Assembly: GCA_963854835.1 (NCBI GenBank)
Contig: OY978525.1
Span: 23,087,253-23,151,252, forward strand
Reading direction: 5' to 3'
Origin: Megamerina dolium
Lineage: Eukaryota > Arthropoda > Insecta > Diptera > Megamerinidae
DNA length: 64,000 bases
Part shown: positions 54,110 to 64,000 of the stretch, piece by piece
Position numbering within the stretch: the first letter of the stretch is position 1
How the letters are laid out: the number at the start of each line of letters is the position of its first letter
The notes under the pieces: generated by a model
Seen by the model: the letters and a program-made list of their open reading frames with translations, nothing else
What the model was told of the DNA's origin: nothing
The model's database searches: none
Program-made: the position numbers and the translations under genes

Positions 54110-54310
54110 TTAATAAATCAGTTGGGATGAGATGTAACGGTACTTTGAATGATAATGTTAGTGTAGTTCTAAATGTTATATTGGTTAGAATGCTTGCCAG
54201 TCTTTATATACGTTCGTGGGTTAATAGATATTGTTGAATCAGTCCACCAGACGAAAACCTCATACTGTGGAAAGGGTCTTATCACCGCATTGTATTTGCC
54301 TTAATTGGGG
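54110..54310 (-). pseudogene. Second non-LTR retrotransposon fragment
   Basis: The minus strand reads KYNAVIRPFPQYEVFVWWTD, matching the pattern Y-x-x-x-x-RP-x-x-x-Y-x-x-x-VWW at the end of reverse transcriptase in R1/I/Jockey-type elements. It is short and isolated. Confidence 0.55.
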
Positions 54311-54357
54311 ATAGGACCCCATCTAAACGGAATTTCTTGCTTATAACAATCATAATT

Positions 54358-54363
54358 TTTTAT
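54358..54363 (-). terminator. Smc2 polyadenylation signal
   Basis: AATAAA on the minus strand, 85 bases past the Smc2 stop codon, the first such signal after it. Confidence 0.6.
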
Positions 54364-54447
54364 TGAAGTACAGAAAAAGTAAAGTGAATGTATGTATAAT
54401 AATGAAATGGAATTTAATCTCAATTTCCACATTGAGCGACAGTAATA

Positions 54448-57400
54448 CTATTTTTTACCACGTGCAGCCAATTTAGCATTAACAGTACGTGTGACTGCTG
54501 ATACGCCCTCTTCGAATTTCGTTCGAAATAGAACATTAGCATTATTAAACATGCCATCCTTAAGCGAAACGATAATAAATTGTGAACTGGTGAAATGTGT
54601 CTTGAGCATATTGCCAATATTTTGTGTATGTGACATATCCAATGCAGCATCGACTTCATCGAGTATATAAAGTGGAGCAGGTGAGAATTTTAACATTGCT
54701 AATACCAGCGATAGGGCAACAAGTGAACGTTGACCACCCGATAGTTCACCCAACGAATCCTTCCAGACGCCATTAAAGCCGACCTTAATTTCCAAACCGG
54801 CCAGCTGATTATTAAGCATAACAGGATTGAGACGTGCCTGTGCACCCTGCAACAATGTGCTAAAGATATTGGAGAAATTGTCGTCGACCACTTTCCATGC
54901 TTTCTCCACCTTCTCCCGTTTCTGCTCATCCATTTTACAAATTATATTCTTAATTTTCTCTTTATCCTGTTCGACGATCTTTTTGCGACGCATTGTCTCC
55001 TGATATTGTTCCTCCTCTCTATCGAGCAACATCATGGCACGCAAATTAATGTGTCTTTCCATTTTCTCTTTCTGTTCACGCATCGTTACGAGTTTTTGAC
55101 CTGCTGCCACTGGATCTTCCTTGGAGTAATCGTATCGGGTATTTTTCATGCCGAAGAAATCGCGATCTTCGACTATCCATGAATATTTCTCTTCCATGCT
55201 TTCGATTTTACGAAACGAATCCTTGCTATCGTTACGCACCTTGTTCAGCTCATTCTCTTTCTTTTTGATTTCCAACGCTAGTTCCTGATTGTGTTTCTGT
55301 AATTTGTCACGTTTGACCAGCAGATTTTTCAGCTCCTTATTCTGCGAATTGATTTTATTCTTTTGATCGTTGATACGTCGCTTCAACTCGGTCACCTTTT
55401 GTGTAATACTGGCACTATTCTGTTGCATAGCCTCAAAATCTGTGCGCAATTTGCTGAGATTTGTGGAGAGTTGCTCACACTGACTTCTTGTCTGGGCAAT
55501 GCCTTTGGACAATTCATCGATTTCCAATTGTAATGTCTCGAATTCTTGCTCATGTTTTTTCCAATTGGCACGCGATGCTTCGGCTTGCTTCTTTGATTGT
55601 TTCATCTCCTCGGATGCAGCCTTCAACTCACGCTCTCGATAACCTTTGGCATCAGCCAGCTTCGCTTCAATGTCACGTACTTTTTTCTGTGCAGTTTGTT
55701 GTGTTGTTTTCGCTTGTGACAAATCCTCCTCCAACGTTTTGATACGCTCCTTCAGTGATTTAATCTCTTCCTGATGCTGCTGATAGCTTGTCTGCTCAAG
55801 GCGTTGCTTGCATGCGTTCAACTCGTGCTGGCGCAATTCGTGTGTATCCTTAAGCTTATTGTATGCGTGTGCAAGCTGTTCTACGCCCCTATGTGGAGGA
55901 ATAGTTGGGGATTATATGTACTCATTTATTGGAATCGACTATATACTTACTTCAGCTCTTGTTCAACTTGCTGCAATTCTGCTTTTCGTGTCCTAATCTC
56001 GTCCTCCAAACGTTTAATCTCCGCCAAATCTTCCAGTATATTACTGCCTTTGGGACGAGAACCACCTGAGAGTGTACCCTCTGGATCAACAATATCACCT
56101 TCGAGTGTAACCGATCGGCAATGAATATTCCGGTGGTAAGTCACCTGTTTGGCTATATTCAAATCACGACAAATCAACGTATGACCAAAGACGAAATTCA
56201 TCACTGGATCAAAATACGAATTATACTCGATAAGTGAGAGAGCCGATTGTACATTTTCTTTGCCAACTAAATTCTGTGCAAATTGCACAACATCACGACC
56301 AATACAATGTGATGAGATTTTATTTATTGGTATAATGGTGACACGATTTTGCAATTGACCCTTTTGCAGTATTTTCTTACTGGTCACATCGTCATCTGTG
56401 ACATAGCTATAGAGCTTTAAAATCAAAAGACAATTTAATGCATAAATACCAACTGTATGTATGAGAAACTTACGCTACCACCAGCAGTCATTGACAGCGC
56501 TAGACAATTCTTATGATCGCGCACATTGAAAAGTTTACCCACCATGCCATGCACTTTGGAGCGATCAAAATTCGGTTCCGGATCACGATATTGCAATTCG
56601 AAACGATATGCATTACGTTGATCCAACTGCTGTTTCAGCTGACGAATAACTTGGTGCAAATTATTACGATGTTTTTCCAATTTCTCGTAGGCACCATCCT
56701 CGTAATTCATTGAATTCAATTTACGTTCCATATTCTCCATATCGGCTTGAAGTTTATCATGTAACCGTTTGTCTTGGATGTATGCGGCATCGTTCGTCTG
56801 TGTTTCACTCTCCTTCTGCTTGAGTACCGTGCGGCAGTGACGTAATTCCATATCGGATGTTTTCATCGTAGTCTGAGCCTGACTAACTTGTTGTTTGGCC
56901 GCTATGCGAAATAATTATATGCAATACAATAAAAATTATATTCTCTATTTCGTATATTCATACTTACTTATTAGCTGATCTTGCAGCGATGATGATTGAC
57001 CATCCTCATTGGTGGTCAGACCTTGTTGTACAGCTTCGAATTTACGTTGAGCTTCAACATAAGCACGTTCATCATTTTCGTCGGCCGTCTTTAGTGTCAC
57101 GAAAAGGTCTTTCACCTTAGCCATTTGTGCTTGCTTCTGTTTGAGTGCTTTCTCATCATCGACGACGTTCTTTTCTAATGTTTTCAACTTTTTTGCCTCC
57201 TGTTCTATATTGGTTTGGGCTGCCTTTAAGCTTCCGGAAGCTGTGGCCTCAGTGTTGAGATGCGCTGCTAGTTCTTCTTCAATCTTCTTCAGTACCCCGC
57301 CACTTTCATTATCAATTTGTTGTTGCACATCTTTCGATGCCTCATCAATATTTCCACATTCGGTATTATTCTCCTCGACTGTAGTCTGACATGTTGTGAT

Positions 57401-58321
57401 GCGATTATTTAATTTTTCAATTGTTTGCTCTGTGGAACGTAAAGCATCTTTTTGTTTGATGTAACGATATGATATGTGTATACGTGTTAGATATTCAATA
57501 TCACGACAGATTTTCTGAAATTCTAAATGTGCTGCTCGTTCTTGACGTAGTTTTTCCAATTTTGGCTCGACTTCTTCTTGCAACAATGTATTGGTTTCGC
57601 GTACTTTGGCGTCTTTTTTCTCAATTAGTTTATTGGTGGCTTCACGCTTTGTTTCATACATACTGGTACCGGCTGCTTCTTCAATCATAGAAAGTATCTA
57701 TATTGAAAGTAAATTGTTTCGTCAACAAAATATATGTACTTTTGTAATTTTCATTTCTCACCTCTTGTGGTTTCATATTAAGCACCTTCGTAATACGTCC
57801 TTGCATAATTAGAAAATTTGGATTATTTACATTCAATTGCACTGAGCAAAAGAAATCGGCAACTTTTTTATTCTGCACCAATTTACCATTGATGAGATAT
57901 TTATTTTTGCCACCCACAACTATTTGGCGTGTCACAGAGATTTCACGACATTTCTCATAACCCAATGGACATTGATTCGGATCAGTATTATCAAATATAA
58001 GTGTTACCGTTGCTTTTGTAACGCCAGCTTGTCCGCTTTTATAGACCAAATCTTGCAGAGAAGCAGCTCTCACCTAGCGACAGATTTGATACCAAAGAAA
58101 TTAAAAAGATCACTGGAAAAAACCGCAATTGGAATATCTTTAAGAACACTTACTTGTCCTAAATTCATAATTCCCAAAACAAAACATATTGAGTCGAGTA
58201 TATTTGATTTCCCAGTACCATTTAAACCAGTGATAGCAGTAAATTCACGATCGAATCCATGTATTTCGGTACGTCGTCCATACGACTTGAAGCCATCAAT
58301 AATTACAGATTTTATATACAT
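54448..58321 (-). CDS. SMC2: SMC2, condensin ATPase subunit
   Basis: Six exons: 58321-58154, 58073-57762, 57697-56968, 56901-56474, 56414-55951 and 55888-54448. All junctions are GT-AG with matching phases, giving 1180 residues, the normal length. Walker A is G32-LNGTGKS ([11 protein letters not shown]). Two long coiled-coil arms (about 170-510 and 670-1030) flank a hinge around 520-650 ([14 protein letters not shown] through [15 protein letters not shown]). The ABC signature LSGGQ is at 1083-1087 and Walker B with the catalytic Glu is LYILDEVD at 1107-1114. SMC2 pairs with SMC4 in condensin I and II and drives ATP-dependent chromosome compaction in the nucleus. All key residues are present. 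The gene is head to head with RpS16. Confidence 0.97.
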
Positions 58322-59842
58322 TTTATATTCTTGTTTATCATTATATTCATATTAGGTGAAATTAGAATAATTTGTTACTAGTATTTATGTTCTCAATAAC
58401 AATTTGTGTTTTAATATCGACAACGGCGGCAAAAACAATGTCCGTTGACATCAGGGTTGATATTGAACTATTTTTAAAAAAGAGGTAGAAAGTGTACTAA
58501 ACATATGATTCATATACACAGTATTGTATGAATGCACAAGCTTCTTGCAAGGGAAAGAATGTAACAGCTGCTCAACCTAAACAAATGCGCCCTTCGAAAA
58601 TTACAACAGCACAATGGCAGCTTTCGAAACATAAAAACTGTATTTAAATTAATTTATAATGTGTTTAATTTTGCGTGCGGTTTATCGTAGAGGAATCTAT
58701 TTTCCTGAACGAACTCAATAATTGTTTCTCCCATTTCTTATTTTATCTTAATTGGCATCAAACAATTTGCTGATTGCGAAAACTGCAACTGGTGCTTCTG
58801 ACTCAATTTTGTAATTGGAGCCTTTCATTTTTCATGGTTTCGAAAATAGCGAACTATTGCTACAAGTTAAATTCAAATCAGCAAAATCAATATTAACTTA
58901 TAGCCGTTTCCGAAAAAATTTGTAGGACATTTCATTTTCTGGTTTACATTGAAACTTTGATTATTTTTATTAATTTGAATTAATCGATTTGAAATTTATT
59001 AGATATGAATAATAAAATTAGGCTCTAATGCCGCGTTTCCACAGGTAAAAATTATTATCTACCATCTGTCATTTTGAGTGCTAGATAAAGTCTTATCAAT
59101 GGCAATATTTGTGTGTGGGCATTTTTATCTTGATAAAACTTTAACTGTAATACATTCAAATAATTAATTGTTTTCTTTCTTGATTGCAAGTATATATGAA
59201 TACGCAATCAATTTAATTATTTGTATTAAAATTTTTAAAGAGAACTACAAAATAACTTATAAAATAAGTTGAAAAGCAAAAATATTAATTTTCTCTGAAT
59301 TTTCACGATTTGAAAGAGTGTGCTATTCTGACTACAGAGCAATTCATTTTTAAAGAAAAGACAAACAAAGGTTTATATAAAACAAAACGAATGACAACTA
59401 AATTAAATTATGTATACTAGCAGCTTTTATTAGAACAATCACTAAAGCAACAATAATTTTTTAAATGGACTTTACGTAAGTGATCAATTTAAATAAATGT
59501 CATGAAAAACTTAAAAACGTTTCAGAAAAATATAAATGTAAAACAAATTTTAATGGCTTCTATGAAAATTCTATAAGAAAATGCTATTCACGTTTTTCAC
59601 CTACCGTCTTTTAAAAGTGTAGGATGATAACATTTGATTGCTTATTACTTAAGCAATAATATAATTAAATTGTTATTATAAAAATTAGATTTTTGTATTG
59701 ATAAAAAAAAAAGTTTTTCACAAAGCATTATTTAAGAGCGTAAATTATATTTATATTTTTTGTCTGGTAATACTGATCAGTTGAAGAAATTACACATAGA
59801 TGTCACTCAAAGTTTATATTACTGTTCAGTGGAAATATGTAG
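58322..59842. promoter_or_regulatory. Shared intergenic region of divergent Smc2 and RpS16
   Basis: 1.5 kb of AT-rich DNA between two divergent start sites. No TATA box placed convincingly and no repeat was recognised, and no coding exon is seen. Confidence 0.4.
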
Positions 59843-59857
59843 TTTCCTTTCTTTCTC
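59843..59857 (+). promoter_or_regulatory. 5'-TOP pyrimidine tract of RpS16
   Basis: TTTCCTTTCTTTCTC lies 20 bases before the start codon. Ribosomal protein mRNAs typically begin at a C within such a tract, which makes their translation TOR-sensitive. The transcription start is inferred to be here. Confidence 0.65.
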
Positions 59858-59876
59858 ATCCAGCTCTCAAAGCAAA

Positions 59877-61454
<1,578 letters not shown>

Positions 61455-61579
61455 AGAGACGATATGTACTATGCACCAGATTTTGTTTTTATTTTATATT
61501 TTGTGGAACCAGATATTTTTCATAAATGTATCTGGTGAGAAGAGAAATGTGAAAATTGATCGAAAAGAAACTATATGAA

Positions 61580-61607
61580 AATAAAATCTACCTTTATTAG
61601 AAATAAA
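61580..61607 (+). terminator. RpS16 polyadenylation signals
   Basis: AATAAA occurs at 61580-61585 and again at 61602-61607, about 130 and 150 bases after the stop codon. Confidence 0.7.
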
Positions 61608-62184
61608 ATAGTAATGTATTTATTCAATAATTTTTAATAAAAAGAAGGAAAATGGCTCAACAATTTAGCGTCTTCACTTGGTTTGTTCAAGTGCTTTCCC
61701 AGCAACGAGAGAGCCAAATCAAAATTGAGAAATATATATATTCTCACACAGCAAATTTTAAGAAAAAATTTGAGTGTCGTATATTGTGTATCATTGACTA
61801 TTTGTGTGGGCATAATTTATCTTGACAAATTATTTTATTTGACAAATAGCGTCAAACAAGTATGTTCGCTGCATTGAAGAGACGGAAAACTCAAAAAGAC
61901 TGCAAAAAGTTTATGAAGAAAAGCGAAAAGAAAAGAAAAAAAAATATTTTATGTTTGTTATTTTAACTATTTTTCTGTTTTTAATTATCAGACATAAAAA
62001 GCAAGTAAAATGGGCACCGACCAGAACTTTGTGTTCAATTTGAACATGTTGCAACAAAGAATTTTTAGTAGAAATGGAAAATTGACTGTCAAATTAGTAA
62101 ACTGACAATTTATTCCGGCATTGTTTATCAAGATAATTGCTCTGATAATTTTGGCTATATATTGCTTTATAACATTATAAATAT
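61608..62184. other. Intergenic DNA between RpS16 and the LTR element
   Basis: AT-rich, no gene supported; the frame at 61683-61877 has no recognisable domain. The last four bases (ATAT, 62181-62184) would be the target duplication of the LTR element. Confidence 0.45.
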
Positions 62185-62621
62185 TGTTACGTTTTTATTC
62201 TGTGAACGTTTAATTCTATTTGAATTACCTTGTTCGATCACTGGATTCTGTTAATGATAACTGCAACACTTATTTTATACAACTATATACAGCAACAATT
62301 TATTTAATAATCTCTATTTACAATCAACACTGTTTACAATCAACTATTTACTATAACACTTAAATGTACTTGCAACTTTTGCCTCTGTATCAATGTTTTC
62401 GCAATCACGTTCGGTATTAGATTGATTTCAATTCTCAACACTGGCTCTATTTATACTCTGTTGGCAACACCCCAGAATCTTCCTTTATCGAGATTCTTCT
62501 CTTCCTTTCTCGTTGGCTTGTTCTGGTTATCGCTTATTTCTTTTTGTTGACATTCGTTTCGATGCTGCCAATAGAGTCAGTCACAATAGTGATGAGTAAT
62601 CAACTATCGATACTCGTTACA
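62185..62621 (-). repeat. 3' LTR of the Ty3/gypsy element
   Basis: 437 bp bounded by TGTAACGAG and CGTAACA on the minus strand, directly after the polypurine tract. It is homologous to the solo LTR at 41356-41773, differing by short indels such as a duplicated AATCAACACTGTTTAC phrase near 62335. Confidence 0.9.
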
Positions 62622-62659
62622 CTGCCCTCCTCTTAACCTTGTTCGTCCCGAACAAGTTT

Positions 62660-64000
62660 TTATACTTCCCCTCGATATGGCGCAAGTCGCTCCAAGTGCA
62701 CTACTTTAAACTTTGCTCTTTTATTCCAGGCACGTTGAATGCGATACACTACGTCATTTATCTTTGCTATAATCTCATATGGTCCTTCCCAATGAGTCTG
62801 TAGTTTAGGAGACAGGCCTTTCTTTCGTTGTGGATTATGAAGCATTACAAGCTCTCCTTCATAGAACCCTTTTGAATTTGCTTTCAAGTCATACCTGGCC
62901 TTCATCTTATCGCTTATCATCTGCGACCGCTCTCTGATGAACCGATGTACTTCATCCAACTGTTCCCGCTTTTCGCTAGTATAATTACCTTCGGCTGATA
63001 TCGTTGGTGTTACGACTCCAAATTTTAAATCAGCTGGCAGTCTTAACTCGTTTCCAAAAATTGCCATTGCCGGTGTAGTAGCCGTCGTATCATGTTGTGC
63101 GCATCTATATGCCATGAGGAACATTGGTATATGTACATCCCAGTCTCTTTGGTATTTATCTACGACTTTTCTCAAATATTCCTCCAAGGTACGGTTAAAT
63201 CGTTCTACCATGCCATCAGATTGTGGATGCAAAGGTGTTGTACGAGTTTTGTATATACCCAGCATACGGCATATCTCTTGGAATACAACTGATTCGAAAT
63301 TTCGACCTTGGTCTGAGTGTAACTCCATCGGTACACCAAAACGAGTAACCCATTGGTTGACGAATACATCCGCAACTGTACTAGCTTCCTGATTTGGAAT
63401 GGGGTATACTTCAGGCCATTTACTGAAGTAATCTATAACCACCAGAACATACTTGTTTCCTGCGATGCTTATTGGAAATGGTCCAGCTATGTCCATAGCA
63501 ATTCGCTCAAATGGAGCACCCACGGTGTATTGGTGCATCTTACCACGACTTTTCTTAGTGGGACCTTTGGCCATTGCACATTGCTTACACTTCCGAATCC
63601 AATCAGCGACATGGTCATGACATCCAACCCAATAAAATCGTTTCTTTATTTTCTCGACGGTTTTGGTGATTCCCAAATGCCCTCCACTGGAGGCATTGTG
63701 ATACTCAGCTATCACTTCATTTATTCTTGCCTTGGGTACCACCAGCAGATCATAAGTGATTTTTCCATCTTCACTTTCCCATGTTCGGAATAAACATCCG
63801 TCTCGTAAGTGCAGGCTTTGCCACTGCGCCCAGTATGCCTTCGTTATTGGACTCTCATTAGCCATTTCTTGCCAATCTGGACGTATGCCCTGCTCCTTAT
63901 ATTCCATAATCTTTGCGAGATCTGGGTCGTTCCGCTGATCTTCTTGAACTCGTTCGGTTTTCCATGACTCTTCCGACAATACATTCGTAAGTCGTAGCTT
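62660..64000 (-). CDS. Retrotransposon pol polyprotein, integrase region (partial)
   Basis: The frame is open from the window edge to a stop at 62660, about 446 codons. It contains an HHCC zinc finger (AEYHNASSGGHLGI through CKQCAMAKGP) and the catalytic integrase core with first Asp in RIAMDIAGPFP, second in ELHSDQGRNFES and Glu in DGMVERFNRTLEE. A C-terminal GPY/F-type module follows (HWEGPYEI). It joins reverse-transcribed DNA to the host chromosome. All catalytic residues seen are intact, suggesting a young insertion. There is no envelope-like frame between pol and the LTR. The N-terminal part of pol lies outside the window. Confidence 0.92.
   Translation of the reverse strand, partial: KLRLTNVLSEESWKTERVQEDQRNDPDLAKIMEYKEQGIRPDWQEMANESPITKAYWAQWQSLHLRDGCLFRTWESEDGKITYDLLVVPKARINEVIAEYHNASSGGHLGITKTVEKIKKRFYWVGCHDHVADWIRKCKQCAMAKGPTKKSRGKMHQYTVGAPFERIAMDIAGPFPISIAGNKYVLVVIDYFSKWPEVYPIPNQEASTVADVFVNQWVTRFGVPMELHSDQGRNFESVVFQEICRMLGIYKTRTTPLHPQSDGMVERFNRTLEEYLRKVVDKYQRDWDVHIPMFLMAYRCAQHDTTATTPAMAIFGNELRLPADLKFGVVTPTISAEGNYTSEKREQLDEVHRFIRERSQMISDKMKARYDLKANSKGFYEGELVMLHNPQRKKGLSPKLQTHWEGPYEIIAKINDVVYRIQRAWNKRAKFKVVHLERLAPYRGEV

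Larger units (their letters stand above)
62185..64000 (-). mobile_element. Ty3/gypsy LTR retrotransposon, 3' part (runs off window)
   Basis: Read on the minus strand, the element enters from the right edge with the integrase end of pol, then a polypurine tract (AAGAGGAGGGCAG, ending at 62622), then a 437 bp 3' LTR (62621-62185) starting TGTAACGAG and ending CGTAACA. ATAT follows as the probable 4 bp target duplication. The 5' LTR, gag, protease and most of pol lie outside the window. Confidence 0.92.

Noticed and set aside
62660..64000. A retroviral envelope gene near the LTR
   Set aside because: The pol frame ends about 40 bases before the LTR, leaving no room for another gene in the visible part.

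Overview
The window looks like nuclear DNA of a higher fly (Diptera). It is very AT-rich, its genes have introns with GT-AG ends, and the protein-coding genes read as clear insect orthologues: Dnr1, a ZFC3H1-type protein, SMC2 and ribosomal protein S16. Long introns and intergenic stretches are full of Tc1/mariner elements, LINE debris, a Ty3/gypsy element, a tRNA-derived SINE and modular repeats. A non-Drosophila acalyptrate such as a tephritid is plausible, but the genus cannot be fixed from the sequence alone.

Layout: 1-14 kb is mostly repeats and apparent intron: a possible first coding exon of an unidentified minus-strand gene (465-710), a dead mariner, SINE fragments, a 1.1 kb modular repeat, Tc1 copy 1 and a long GATTAAT-rich array. 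14.2-16.25 kb (minus) holds two exons of a polyglutamine-rich protein with two copies of a CYVCG...ACxLCY...QW cysteine module; the rest of that gene lies beyond the left edge. 23-38.4 kb (plus) is dnr1, a FERM-RING E3 ligase gene whose 13.3 kb first intron carries two Tc1 copies, one with an intact transposase. 41.3-42.5 kb is a solo LTR followed 9 bp later by a 680 bp MITE. 43.2-49.5 kb (plus) is a seven-exon ZFC3H1-like gene. 51.0-52.2 kb is a decayed mariner-type element and 52.4-54.3 kb a LINE graveyard. 54.4-58.3 kb (minus) is Smc2 in six exons, head to head with RpS16 (59.9-61.45 kb, plus). The last RpS16 intron holds three tandem H/ACA-type snoRNA-like units. The right end (62.2-64 kb, minus) is the integrase end and 3' LTR of a Ty3/gypsy element running off the window.

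The genes are not one pathway. Dnr1 is a ubiquitin ligase that restrains the Imd/caspase response, the ZFC3H1-type protein belongs to nuclear RNA surveillance, SMC2 is a condensin ATPase and RpS16 is a 40S ribosomal protein whose intron probably also supplies rRNA-modification guides. Exon junctions were derived by reading frame and splice signals. Each spliced model closes in frame: Dnr1 676 aa, ZFC3H1-like 1710 aa, SMC2 1180 aa, RpS16 148 aa.
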